Source: JAAYUD01 sp963676865
GTDB lineage: Bacteria; Bacteroidota; Bacteroidia; Bacteroidales; Bacteroidaceae
Assembly (NCBI GenBank): GCA_963676865.2
Contig: CAXXSS010000001.1
Location: 1,054,001 to 1,118,000, forward strand
DNA: 64,000 nucleotides
Direction: 5' to 3'
Made by a program: the position numbers and the translations under genes. How positions within the stretch are numbered: the stretch's first letter is position 1; each line of letters starts with the position of its first letter. Positions 1 to 9,232 of the stretch are shown here, piece after piece. The notes under the pieces are model-generated. The model searched no databases. It was given only the letters and a program-made list of their open reading frames with translations, and was not told where the DNA came from.

Positions 1-3000
1 ATGATAGCTTGTTTATTTTGTTCTTCGGCACTCATTATGGAAAGTTGATTCTGAACATTCGCATTATCAGGAGCACTAAGCGTAAAGAGAAGCGTAGGCT
101 TGTTCAATCTGTCCTTTATAGACAAGCCCACATTAAAGTTAACAGCTTGCGATGTTCCGTCATCCATTGTTACCGAAGCAGTAATCTGTTCAATAGCGTC
201 AAAATTAATTCGTGGATTATAGGGATCTCCGTTCCAATCGATGTAACTACCCTGAGTGATATTAAAATTTTTCAGCGGCATAACCGGCATCGAATATTTG
301 ATACTACTGCTTCCAGCCAAGTTATAGCGTCCGTTAAGTGTAAGATCGCCCTGAGGAGAATAACGAAAATATAAATCGCCGCCACCTTCCAAAGCTACTT
401 GGCTCGACCGGTCAGCACTCAGATCTGCTTTCAGTTGCACCGAAGGATCGATATGCAAATCCATTCGCATATCAAAGCCACCCAGAGAGACGTTAGATCT
501 CACCGAATCATTCTCATCCGTCGTATTAGAGAAATTGGTAAATGTCACCAAATCGCTCAAACGATCCTCTATACTCAATGGTGTATTATCAAGAACATAA
601 GTGATATTCGTTTTTTTCTTCACATTCATATTCCCGCGCATCACCAAGTTATTAAGCGGTCCTTTCAAGGTAGAATTAAAATCAACGATCAATTTGCCAT
701 AGAGTAGACAGCCATAAGATCTTGGAGCATTGATCAGAGCATAATTTTTAGCCTGCATATTCAAATTGGCCGTAGGACGATACAAGTTTTCAAAATTCAC
801 ATTCCCATCAATCGTAAATGGATTGTTGTCTGTAGTGTAAATAGCATACTTATCAAACAATAGCTTATTATTAACGATTTGCAAAGGGCGACTGTCAAAT
901 TTGTAATGTGTGCCAGCCTGATTGTAGGTCAGCATTACACTATCCATTTTAAGCATTCCATTTATAACAGGTTTTGTAGACAAACCTTCCAAATGCATAT
1001 TGCCATCAACATCACCTTCAAACGATACCATTTGATTTGGAACAAAGACATTCGCAACTTTTAAAGGGAAGTGGTCAAATCTGGCATTGACACTCAATGT
1101 ATCTTTCCCACCTCCTGTAGGATTTAAAGTACCATCTGCAAGCAATACTTTTTTACCTTCTTGAGAAATATAAGCATCCACATATTGCCTGCCTTTTTCG
1201 CCCGGAAGCCAAGTAGCCCCAAGCGTCATATCACCGATCATCTTTTGGTCATAGCACAATTTTTCGATGTTGCCTTCTATCGAAAGAGACATTTTCTTTT
1301 TATCTGTTTGCACGTAATTGGCGTCGAATGACAAAGTTCCGCTAAGCGGTGGAGAATAAGGGAGCAATCTGGCAAGTTCATCCAACTTTACTTGACTGAT
1401 TGCAACATCTAAATTTTGCAACGATGTGCTGTCATTATCTGCAGAATGAACACGAAAACTCATATTCTCATTATCAACCAAATCGACATTGGCAAAAACA
1501 GCTCCATTGGGCAATAAAGATATTTGGTTATTGTTGTTTTCAAAATGAAACTGTCGAAATGCAATGATCGGGCTCTCGGGAATAATATTCAGCAGCATTC
1601 CTCCTTTTTTCTCATCAGGTGTGAAACGAACCCCTAGACGAAGTCCCGTATTATTAGACTTATCAAAATACTCGGCGAGCAAATTACCATCAACCGAATT
1701 GATTTCGCCATTCAGCGCAATACGAAAAGCTCCCATCGGATTGGATTTATTATTAATAGCTCTTCCATGTATTTCTATATGAGATGTATCCTGAACGGCA
1801 ATCAACGAGATGGTGTCTATTAAAGTAGAGTCCTTTCTCAGTCCCCATATTTTAGCATTACAATTCAATCCTTGCAGTGGACTCGTACTAATCTCGATAT
1901 TCATATTATTAAACCGAATACCTTGTAAAGCCAGATAATCGGCAAATGGATTATTGATGCCAGTCTGACAATACAGAGCTACATTTGGCAAAACACGCCT
2001 CAGAGCTGCATGATCGAGTGCCCTCACCTTCAGTTGGTGCATCAATGTATTTGTGAATTTATCAAAATGGCTTAACAACAGCCTCAAGTCCTCACCTGAG
2101 TTAAAATTCAGTTCAAAATCACCGGCAGACAGATGTCCCGCCACACTATCTTTATCTACATTACCTTTAAGAATAAAAGCAAAATCTTTCTTTATAGGAG
2201 AATTTAATATGCCGAACTTATATAAGTCAACCTTATCAACATTCATATCTACATTGCCACGAGGATTACGCAAATTAAGCGTGCAACTTCCATTGGCCGA
2301 CATTTTTAGTAATTGATTGTCACTATCAAATTGAGCACGAACGATACCCTTTTCTAAACTACCATCCAAATGAACATCCGAAAACTTATATTTCTTATAT
2401 TCCATATAACCGACAGACATTTTTGTTTTCGCACGAGTACTATTCGATTTAATATCGAACCCTGCCCCTTCTATTTGAGCATCGGCCGTTAATAGATACA
2501 AATCCTCCTTCGGCAGAAAACGATGAAGTTGGAATTGATGAGCTTCTACAGATGCCTTATAACTTTTGCTTTGCGTATTTAAAAATCCTTCAGCTGCAAG
2601 GCTTCCCTGTTTATCATTCAGAACGACCCGACCACTATAATTACTGCCATTTATTGCAATGTTCATTCCTAGCGTTAAGCCCGACGGAATAGCGACACGT
2701 CCGTTATTCAAACCCATCATTTCAGTAATAAAGTCAAGACGACCCATTTGCACCTTCAAATCAATCTTCCCCGAACGCCGTTTTTGATCTGTCAGAGACA
2801 ATAAATATCCCGAACCTTTCATTGCGAAAGCTCCAGACAAGCGCGCTTCCAGACGAGAGATTCGAATAGAATGCATATTTCCTCTGATTCCGGCATGAAC
2901 GACCAACGGAGCAGAAGGATACTTGTGTATTAACACTCCGGGAAGTGTCTTTGCGCAAAACAGTACATCACCTTTTCCAATATATGCATCTAGATTGGCC

Positions 3001-4007
3001 ACAGCATTACCGCTTTTTTCTTTAGCATCCATCACACTCCAAGGACAAGAGCCGTTTATCCTTACCTCACTATAAGGTGTACGGATAAAAAAGCTAGGCA
3101 CATATATTGCATTATCATCAGTATGCAAATAAGCCTGAAGATGAGTAACAGTAAAACCAGAGCGGTCGTAAAAAGAAACATTGCGAATAGTAGCCTTTAT
3201 AATCTTTCGACACATATAAAACGATTCGACATTCATATGAATATTACGAAGCAATAAATGAGAAGCACTCAACTCATGAGCTTTCCATTTACCATTTCCA
3301 TTATCATAACGGATTTTACCACCATTAATATTCAGATGTCGTATTGCATACCACGGTTCTTTGGTACTAAGCCGTACGTTTGAAGCACCGGCATTCTCTA
3401 AATAGGCCGAACAATATAAATGATCTTTGGGAAGACCACGATAGGAAAATGCCACCTTGTGTATTTTCAGTTTCTTTACCGAAATAGTCCATGGCGCAGA
3501 AGGAGTCGTATCTTTTTTCGTCGTATCCGCAACAAGTACAATATTCATATGACTATTTTCCAACGAAGCAATATCCACCATAGCGACATGTTTGCCAAAA
3601 TTCACCTGAGTTTTTAACATCGCATTTCCAACGCGTCCCCTCAAGCAAAGACCTTTAACAATATCACGAGTATAAAGAGAAGTATTGCAGAGACTAACAT
3701 GATCTAACTCAAAGCGTCCTTCAAACAAAGGGATAGGTTTCACTATCAAATAAAGATTACTTGCCTGTAGTATAGTATCTCGCCGGCTAATAACCAATGC
3801 ATCACTAATTGACAGTTTAAGTGGAAATTTCAATCCAATACGACCAACAGTTATTTGCATTCCCGATTTAGCAGAAGCATATTCGGCTGCTTTACGGCAC
3901 AAAAGATTTTGAATAGGAGGAATATACAAGGAGACGACAAGCAAGAAAGCAAAAATAAACGGAGATGCAATTGCCCACAACAAATATTTAGTCCATTTCC
4001 TTTTCAT
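1..4007 (-). CDS. tamB: TamB/AsmA-like translocation and assembly module protein (3' end outside the window)
   Basis: The minus strand is open from an ATG at 4007 to the left edge, at least 1335 codons, so the C-terminus is missing. The protein begins with a basic segment and one membrane anchor at about residues 9-29 and continues as a long periplasmic region rich in beta-strand-like repeats (patterns such as LTLNGRYNL and INFDAIEQI near the edge). This matches the TamB family, which forms a periplasmic beta-structured bridge helping outer-membrane proteins or lipids reach the outer membrane. Small open frames on the opposite strand here are antisense shadows. The gene is divergent from the VOC gene at 4222. 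The family call is firm from architecture and length; the substrate is unknown. Confidence 0.85.
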   Translation of the reverse strand, partial: MKRKWTKYLLWAIASPFIFAFLLVVSLYIPPIQNLLCRKAAEYASAKSGMQITVGRIGLKFPLKLSISDALVISRRDTILQASNLYLIVKPIPLFEGRFELDHVSLCNTSLYTRDIVKGLCLRGRVGNAMLKTQVNFGKHVAMVDIASLENSHMNIVLVADTTKKDTTPSAPWTISVKKLKIHKVAFSYRGLPKDHLYCSAYLENAGASNVRLSTKEPWYAIRHLNINGGKIRYDNGNGKWKAHELSASHLLLRNIHMNVESFYMCRKIIKATIRNVSFYDRSGFTVTHLQAYLHTDDNAIYVPSFFIRTPYSEVRINGSCPWSVMDAKEKSGNAVANLDAYIGKGDVLFCAKTLPGVLIHKYPSAPLVVHAGIRGNMHSIRISRLEARLSGAFAMKGSGYLLSLTDQKRRSGKIDLKVQMGRLDFITEMMGLNNGRVAIPSGLTLGMNIAINGSNYSGRVVLNDKQGSLAAEGFLNTQSKSYKASVEAHQFQLHRFLPKEDLYLLTADAQIEGAGFDIKSNSTRAKTKMSVGYMEYKKYKFSDVHLDGSLEKGIVRAQFDSDNQLLKMSANGSCTLNLRNPRGNVDMNVDKVDLYKFGILNSPIKKDFAFILKGNVDKDSVAGHLSAGDFELNFNSGEDLRLLLSHFDKFTNTLMHQLKVRALDHAALRRVLPNVALYCQTGINNPFADYLALQGIRFNNMNIEISTSPLQGLNCNAKIWGLRKDSTLIDTISLIAVQDTSHIEIHGRAINNKSNPMGAFRIALNGEINSVDGNLLAEYFDKSNNTGLRLGVRFTPDEKKGGMLLNIIPESPIIAFRQFHFENNNNQISLLPNGAVFANVDLVDNENMSFRVHSADNDSTSLQNLDVAISQVKLDELARLLPYSPPLSGTLSFDANYVQTDKKKMSLSIEGNIEKLCYDQKMIGDMTLGATWLPGEKGRQYVDAYISQEGKKVLLADGTLNPTGGGKDTLSVNARFDHFPLKVANVFVPNQMVSFEGDVDGNMHLEGLSTKPVINGMLKMDSVMLTYNQAGTHYKFDSRPLQIVNNKLLFDKYAIYTTDNNPFTIDGNVNFENLYRPTANLNMQAKNYALINAPRSYGCLLYGKLIVDFNSTLKGPLNNLVMRGNMNVKKKTNITYVLDNTPLSIEDRLSDLVTFTNFSNTTDENDSVRSNVSLGGFDMRMDLHIDPSVQLKADLSADRSSQVALEGGGDLYFRYSPQGDLTLNGRYNLAGSSSIKYSMPVMPLKNFNITQGSYIDWNGDPYNPRINFDAIEQITASVTMDDGTSQAVNFNVGLSIKDRLNKPTLLFTLSAPDNANVQNQLSIMSAEEQNKQAI

Positions 4008-4154
4008 CGTTTACCGTTTATAGTTCTTTGCAATACACCAAAATGCTTTTCTGCATTAGTTGTTAAATGCAAATATACAATTATTTTTTTATTGTGCATT
4101 TTTCTATCATAGATTTTCGGACAGACATTCTTACTCTTTTATCAAATGTTTTTG

Positions 4155-4162
4155 TATTTTTG
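4155..4162 (+). promoter_or_regulatory. Possible -7 promoter element for the VOC gene
   Basis: TATTTTTG fits the Bacteroides -7 consensus TAnnTTTG and lies 59 bp before the ATG at 4222. No convincing -33 TTTG is seen about 20 bp upstream, so this is tentative. Confidence 0.35.
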
Positions 4163-4221
4163 CTCAATAGAGATCAAAAGCGCTAAAGCAATTATTATTT
4201 ACTTCATAAAAATCAACAACA

Positions 4222-4599
4222 ATGAAAATTACCGGTTATTTCGATCATTGCAACATCAATGTCACCAATCTAGAGAAAAGTATTGCATTTTACAACAAAG
4301 CATTAGGGCTCACCGAATGTAAACGAAAAATCGCACCCGACGGTTCGTTTATTTTAGTTTATCTTACCGACCCCAATAAAAAATTTCGTTTAGAACTGAC
4401 TTGGCTAAGAGATCACCCTCAACCCTATGAATTAGGCGAGAACGAAAGTCATATTTGTTTTCGAGTTGCCGAGAACTACGAAGCAGTACATCAACATCAT
4501 CAAGAGATGGGGTGCATCTGTTTTGAGAATACAGCCATGGGATTGTATTTTATCAATGACCCCGACGGGTATTGGCTAGAAATTCTCTCTGCCAATTAG
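4222..4599 (+). CDS. VOC-superfamily (lactoylglutathione lyase-like) protein
   Basis: A 125-residue single-domain protein of the glyoxalase I type. The two beta-alpha-beta-beta-beta halves are clear, and the usual metal ligands can be placed at His9, Glu58, His77 and Glu120. Glyoxalase I isomerises the hemithioacetal of methylglyoxal and a thiol. Bacteroides is not known for abundant glutathione, so the true thiol or substrate is uncertain. It is a single gene, divergent from tamB and followed by a weak hairpin near 4613-4640 and then the separate promoter of the LiaF-like gene. Confidence 0.8.
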   Translation: MKITGYFDHCNINVTNLEKSIAFYNKALGLTECKRKIAPDGSFILVYLTDPNKKFRLELTWLRDHPQPYELGENESHICFRVAENYEAVHQHHQEMGCICFENTAMGLYFINDPDGYWLEILSAN

Positions 4600-4715
4600 T
4601 AATAAAAGAAAGTCCGTCCTATATTTTGAGAAGGACAGATACATCTCGAGAACTATTTTTTACCACATCCGATACATGGTTTACCGATATTTTGAATAGG
4701 GTTCACCGAATAAGT

Positions 4716-4747
4716 ATTGCTCGACAGCACCTTTAAGTCTATCTTTG
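4716..4747 (+). promoter_or_regulatory. Bacteroides-type promoter for the LiaF-like/LytTR operon
   Basis: A TATCTTTG -7 element at 4740-4747 is preceded, after 20 bp, by ATTG (4716-4719), a fair match to the -33 TTTG. The ATG at 4775 follows at the expected distance for a short leader. Confidence 0.55.
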
Positions 4748-4911
4748 CAATAAACAATTAAAAAGAAAAAGAAAATGGGAAAAAGAATTTCAGGCAAATT
4801 ACTTGTTGGCGGATTAATCATTATCGCCGGCGTCTTGGCTTTATTATTTAATATAGGAGTATTACCTCTCGCATGGAAAAGCATCGTACTTTCGTGGCAA
4901 ATGCTACTTAT

Positions 4912-5959
4912 ACTTGAGTTCGGGATAAGAAAGGTAGTAAAAAAGTCCCTCAAATAATAGGCTATCACAAAACATTTGCGTATCTTTATAGTTGATAATC
5001 AATAAGATATAACAAATATAATTATGATAGCCGAATCCAAAATTACAGAAATTTTCTGTGTTATCGATGAATTCAATAAGAATTTTGATAAAGAAATATC
5101 CAATCATGTTTTAATTTCTTCATCAGGAAAGCGAAGAAGAAATAGAAAAAGTATTATGTCGGAGAGTGAAATAATGACGATTCTTGTTCTGTTTCATTTT
5201 AGTCATTGCCGCGATCTGAAACACTTCTATCTTCAGGAAATCTGTCTGCATTTGCATCAGGATTTTCCACACGTTGTTTCCTATAACAGATTTGTGGAAT
5301 TGGAGAGTCGCGTATTTTTCAAATTCATGTTTTTCCTAAAGCTGTATGCCCTAGGACACTGTAGTGGGATAACCTACGTAGATAGTACGATGATTCCTGT
5401 ATGTCATAATATCCGAAGATATGCCAATAAAGTGTTTAAGGGAGTGGCTAGGGACGGAAAGGGGACAATGGGATGGTGTCACGGGTTCAAACTGCATTTT
5501 ACTTGTAACGACACAGGAGAAATCATCTCTTTTTGTCTGACTGGAGCAAATGTGGATGATAAAAGTGACATTGTTTGGAGTGTACTAGCCAAGGATTTGT
5601 ACGGGAAGTTATTCGCTGATAGAGGATACATTTCGCAAAATCTTTTCAATACTCTTTTTACTGATGGGGTCAATTTGGTTACAGGGATCAGATGCAATAT
5701 GAAAAACAAGCTGATGCCTCTTTGGGATAAAATCATGTTGCGCAAAAGGTATATTATTGAATGTATCAATGATATGCTCAAAAATACTGCACAACTCGTA
5801 CATTCCAGACACCGCTCCATTAACAACTTCATCATAAATCTCGTTTCAGTCATTACGGCTTACTGTTTCTTTGAAAACAAACCTAAAGCCCTCAATGGAT
5901 ATGAAGTTGTTAAGACAAATCAACTTGCTTTCTTTTGATTTCTTATCCCGAACTCAAGT
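4912..5959 (+). mobile_element. IS982-family insertion sequence, complete, with 6-bp target duplication
   Basis: The 1048-bp element is bounded by inverted repeats: the left end begins ACTTGAGTTCGGG and the right end is its reverse complement, ending CCCGAACTCAAGT. The pairing extends about 21 bp. Direct repeats ACTTAT lie at 4906-4911 and 5960-5965. It carries one transposase gene. The intact ends, exact duplication and full-length transposase suggest a recent insertion. Confidence 0.9.
5024..5938 (+). CDS. IS982-family transposase
   Basis: A 304-residue DDE transposase, the usual length for IS982 in Bacteroidales. The catalytic triad can be placed at Asp120 (YVDSTM), Asp199 (FADRGY) and Glu246 (YIIECIN), with a GFKLH motif between. 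It fills nearly the whole element and has no frameshift, so it is probably active. Its 3' end overlaps, in another frame, the open frame that runs out of the element into the LiaF-like C-terminal part. Confidence 0.9.
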   Translation: MIAESKITEIFCVIDEFNKNFDKEISNHVLISSSGKRRRNRKSIMSESEIMTILVLFHFSHCRDLKHFYLQEICLHLHQDFPHVVSYNRFVELESRVFFKFMFFLKLYALGHCSGITYVDSTMIPVCHNIRRYANKVFKGVARDGKGTMGWCHGFKLHFTCNDTGEIISFCLTGANVDDKSDIVWSVLAKDLYGKLFADRGYISQNLFNTLFTDGVNLVTGIRCNMKNKLMPLWDKIMLRKRYIIECINDMLKNTAQLVHSRHRSINNFIINLVSVITAYCFFENKPKALNGYEVVKTNQLAFF

Positions 5960-6557
5960 ACTTATTGCAATTGGTGTGGGACATCTCATCAATCGCCACT
6001 ATATAGGAGGCATTATATGGATGGTTATCGGCATTACTTTTTTACTAGCGCCTTTATCCTCCTTAATGGGATTCAATTACCCGATGATTCATCAACTCAT
6101 TTGGCCAATATCCTTAATTTTAATAGGTTTTCTATTAATCATAAGTCACTCCAAAAGACACCATCCTTACAGACATGCATTCCGGAAACAACATGATAAA
6201 TACTCTTCATGCAATTTAAGTGATGATGGGAGGATAGATTATAATGTCATAATGAGCGGTATCGAAGAAATTTTTCTTAAACCCGTCTTTAGAGGAGGGG
6301 AAATAAACAATATCATGGGAGGAGTAGAACTCGACTTAAGAAAGACATCCCTTCCCGAAGGTCAAACGGTATTAAAAATGGATGCCATTTGTGGTGGCAT
6401 AACATTATATATCCCCCAAGATTGGAACGTTGAAATAAAAACATCTGCAACATTAGGAGGTTTTTCCGATAAGCGATTGACTAATGGAACAGACGAAACT
6501 CACAAATTAACGATTATCGCCAGTTTCATTATGGGCGGAGGAGAAATAAAATGCTGA
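5871..6557 (+). CDS. Chimeric open frame: IS-derived start fused in frame to the LiaF-like C-terminal part
   Basis: An ATG at 5871 inside the IS982 element (a second at 5901) opens a frame that passes through the right inverted repeat and enters the LiaF-like gene in its native frame, giving a 228-residue product. It keeps the second pair of helices and the whole soluble LiaF domain, and swaps the first 45 or so native residues for about 30 IS-encoded ones. Expression would need an outward promoter in the IS or read-through. It is probably a degraded allele, but a functional truncated regulator partner cannot be excluded. Confidence 0.5.
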   Translation: MKTNLKPSMDMKLLRQINLLSFDFLSRTQVLIAIGVGHLINRHYIGGIIWMVIGITFLLAPLSSLMGFNYPMIHQLIWPISLILIGFLLIISHSKRHHPYRHAFRKQHDKYSSCNLSDDGRIDYNVIMSGIEEIFLKPVFRGGEINNIMGGVELDLRKTSLPEGQTVLKMDAICGGITLYIPQDWNVEIKTSATLGGFSDKRLTNGTDETHKLTIIASFIMGGGEIKC

Positions 6558-7345
6558 TAAGCTTTTACAACAGCAACAGTTACAAATTATGGCGAAATAT
6601 TATTTTATGCATCGCCATTAGCATCTGCTATACTACGAGCATCGGATGGATAATACATCTTGAAGCTCTAGCAATAATTTTAGATACTGCTTTAACTGTT
6701 TCTTTGTTGTCTATCGGATCAATAGCACTATGGAATATCTATTCTTACGCTATCCCCGATTCTATAAACGACCTTCAATCGCTATCGCTGCACATATTAT
6801 ATTGTTTCATGTGCGTACTGTTTGTAGTAGGTGTTGAATCCGTTTTTATCTATACCATTTTTCCTAAGTCTTTCACATCTTTTGCTACTACTCTACCTTT
6901 GAGAGCTTTTTGTATAACCTTATTATATATAGCTCATCGAGAATATCATGCCGCCAACAAAAAGATCCAAGAAGATAGCGAAGATGAAATAATAGAAGAA
7001 AACACAACAGTCAAAGACCCGATAGAACGGATAACAGTTAAAGTAGGGCAAAAAATCAAAGTAATACTCGTAACCGATCTCATATATCTTAAAGCAGAAG
7101 ACGACTATGTGGCATTCTTCACTACAGAAGGGCACTGGCTGAAAACAGGAACTATGAAAGACTTCGAGGCAACATTGCCTTCCAACAAATTTGTCAGGAT
7201 TCACCGTTCATACATCGTCAATATTGACAAAATAGTAAAGATAGAACGTTATGGGCAACAACAACAGCTACAGCTTACAACAGGTGAGCGGATACGTATC
7301 AGTCCTAACGGATACAAAATTTTACGAACTAAACTCAATTTGTAA
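6551..7345 (+). CDS. Membrane-anchored LytTR-family transcriptional regulator
   Basis: A 264-residue protein with about four hydrophobic segments in residues 13-130 and a LytTR DNA-binding domain at about 160-262, recognisable by the IYLKAEDDYV, KFVRIHRSYIVN and ISPNGYKILR patterns. There is no receiver domain, so control is probably exerted directly through the membrane part or through the LiaF-like partner whose gene overlaps it by 7 bp. LytTR proteins bind promoter direct repeats and often control envelope functions. It lies downstream of an IS insertion, so its expression may now be reduced or depend on the IS. Confidence 0.85.
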   Translation: MLISFYNSNSYKLWRNIILCIAISICYTTSIGWIIHLEALAIILDTALTVSLLSIGSIALWNIYSYAIPDSINDLQSLSLHILYCFMCVLFVVGVESVFIYTIFPKSFTSFATTLPLRAFCITLLYIAHREYHAANKKIQEDSEDEIIEENTTVKDPIERITVKVGQKIKVILVTDLIYLKAEDDYVAFFTTEGHWLKTGTMKDFEATLPSNKFVRIHRSYIVNIDKIVKIERYGQQQQLQLTTGERIRISPNGYKILRTKLNL

Positions 7346-7887
7346 AATGAATAATGACAACACCCCTGATATTCCTTCTTCCACAACCGAAGGAGAAATT
7401 ATAAAAGCCGTCTTTTACATATTCGGAGAACTATTTATTATTTAATCTTCTCTATAACACAAATCTGAATAAAAAGAGATTCATCACATCTTCCTATTTC
7501 ACATAAGATAGCATAGAATAAAGTATTTTTAGTTATATAAATCTAGAAGTACAATCATTATAGAAATTCAAAACGGCCTATTGTAATAATATTAAGACCG
7601 GATACCTATTTGATAATTTAATGTCTGCTCCATTTATTAAATATCAAAAATAACATTGGCTATGGGCCCAATGATATTGGTCTCATCGCTGTAATCTACC
7701 TCATTTATAGCAACGGCATACGCAAGCAATTGTGAAAAGATAGGAAGCTTGCGTAGTGGGTTCCATATTAAACAGTGATGACATAAGGACACGGCTTGCG
7801 ACTCACGTCCATGAGTCGCAAGCCTCATAAGAGAAAAATTTTTTGTCGTCCTATACATAATATCAAGAAGTATCGTGATAAAGGAGA
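7346..7887. other. Intergenic stretch with one strong hairpin and no convincing gene
   Basis: About 540 bp between the LytTR gene (+) and the last gene of the minus-strand operon. A perfect 13-bp inverted repeat occupies 7793-7805 and 7812-7824 with a 6-nt loop and could end minus-strand or plus-strand transcripts, although no long T run follows. A 73-codon minus-strand frame over it (7637-7858) has no recognisable features. Confidence 0.5.
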
Positions 7888-8406
7888 CTATTTAATGAGC
7901 GAATAGCACTCTACATCCATGATTTGCCCATCATACCGTTGTTCGGCTCTGCGCAGACAACCTTCGTACTGAAACCCACACTTTTCAATCACTCTTCGCG
8001 AACGAGTATTGGAAGAGTAACAGGTACAGGAAATAATATCGATGGATAATTCGTGGAAAGCTCTTTCGATAATGGCTTGTGCCGCCTCGGTCATCAAGCC
8101 TTTACCCCAATAACGTTCGGACATGGCATAACCCAACATCATTGCATGAGGGTTGTTGCGCCGCGGATCGTCAATAAGTCCGATGCTGCCGATCATCTTT
8201 CCGGAGTCTTTCAACACAATGCCAAACACATTCTCTTTTCCAACAAAAACCTGCTCCATTATTTGAAGCGTTTCTTCTATATCGGTATGAGGTTTCCATC
8301 CTGCATTTGGACCTACATTAGGTTCTTTACCATAGTCAAAGAGGTCTTCCGCATCACTTTCGTATATATTGCGAAGCAATAATCGGGCAGTCTTAATTTC
8401 TTTCAT
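7888..8406 (-). CDS. GNAT-family N-acetyltransferase (RimJ/RimL type)
   Basis: A 172-residue protein with the RimJ/RimL acetyltransferase plan: an N-terminal TARLLLRNI strand, a central IGSIGLID strand, the acetyl-CoA loop (YWGKGLMTEA), and a C-terminal N-T-R-S-R-R-V-I-E-K-C-G-F motif. The family transfers acetyl groups from acetyl-CoA to protein N-termini, amino acids or drugs; the acceptor here is unknown. It is the last gene of the nine-gene minus-strand run and overlaps the preceding gene by 4 bp, so the two are probably translationally coupled. Confidence 0.85.
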   Translation of the reverse strand: MKEIKTARLLLRNIYESDAEDLFDYGKEPNVGPNAGWKPHTDIEETLQIMEQVFVGKENVFGIVLKDSGKMIGSIGLIDDPRRNNPHAMMLGYAMSERYWGKGLMTEAAQAIIERAFHELSIDIISCTCYSSNTRSRRVIEKCGFQYEGCLRRAEQRYDGQIMDVECYSLIK

Positions 8407-9157
8407 TCGTATTCCAAGGTTTTTAATAATTTGATAAACTTATTCTCTGACAGTATTTCATGTGTGACGAATTTTCCATTCCAAAACAAACTATAGGTAG
8501 TGAAAGGTGTAGGAACGGTGTGCGCTTGTTCTGCCGAATCTATTAGTATTGATTTGAAAGGAAGATTCTTATCTCTAGCCAATTTCTCAATAATCGGAAC
8601 ATACTTTGCTGTGAAAGGACATTGGCGTGTATAATAGAGTTCAAACCCACAGCTTTCGCAGGAGCGAGATTCCTGCAAACTAAACTTGGGCTTCTCTACT
8701 TTCTTGTCGAGAGGAAGGTAAAGCAGTTCAAAATAAGGTTTCGCCACATCGGCAAGAATAAAACCCTTGTGACGAAAAAATGACGGATCACTAAGGAATG
8801 ACATTTTTCGTGAAGATGATAATACGACAATCCCTTTCTTTCCTTTCGCTTTGCTATCGTTAATACATTCGTCCAATAATAAAGACGAATATCCGTGTCC
8901 TTTAAATTGTCCCGACACCCATAAGCAATCAATATACATATAGCCAGCAGCATCAATTGGTATCCAAGCCTTCTCAGCAGGAATATATTCTATAAAACAT
9001 TTGCCGCGCACATCTCCTTTTTAAAGACCAGCCCATCATCAAACCGGGCGGCAAGCCACGATTTCTTTGATGCCACCTGAATATCATTATTGTTTGAGAT
9101 AGCACAACAAATATGTTCTAAATCTAAATTTTCTTTTGTTACTGTTATTATATTCAT
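8403..9157 (-). pseudogene. Two-domain acetyltransferase (GNAT plus YoaP) with a frameshift
   Basis: The natural start appears to be the ATG at 9157 (reading MNIITVTKENL). This frame runs to about 9012 and then goes to a stop near 8988, while the rest of the protein (GNAT acetyl-CoA loop FKGHGYSSLLL, then a YoaP-like C-terminal domain with CESC and CPF motifs) continues in another frame to 8403. One missing base in the A/G run near 9015-9025 explains the break. The downstream frame alone has 202 codons from a GTG at 9011 and lacks the first strands of the fold. It overlaps the next gene by 4 bp. The break could be true decay, a slippery run or a sequencing error. Confidence 0.75.
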
Positions 9158-9232
9158 ATCTAAGAATAAGTATAAGTCTAAGTAGACTAATTAAATAAAA
9201 CGACTATCGAATCTTTCTGAATTGCCAATCCA

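Larger units (their letters stand above)
4775..6557 (+). pseudogene. LiaF-like membrane protein gene interrupted by an IS982-family element
   Basis: The N-terminal part (4775-4911) and C-terminal part (5966-6557) join in frame when the insertion and one copy of its 6-bp duplication ACTTAT are removed, giving 243 codons including the stop. The rebuilt protein has two paired-helix segments (about residues 8-26 and 33-65, then about 75-100) followed by a soluble C-terminal beta-helix-like LiaF domain (about 150-242, with repeated IMGG and GG motifs). Such proteins sit in the membrane and usually modulate an envelope-stress regulator. The last 7 bp overlap the LytTR gene downstream, which fits a sensor-regulator pair. 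As it stands, the N-terminal fragment ends at a stop at 4957 within the IS. Confidence 0.85.

Noticed and set aside
9..3617. Series of plus-strand open frames of 60-121 codons in the first 3.6 kb
   Set aside because: They lie antisense to a long open minus-strand frame with clear TamB features, and have no family features of their own.
7637..7858. 73-codon minus-strand frame before the nine-gene operon's end
   Set aside because: No recognisable domain and it contains a 13-bp hairpin; it is more likely intergenic.
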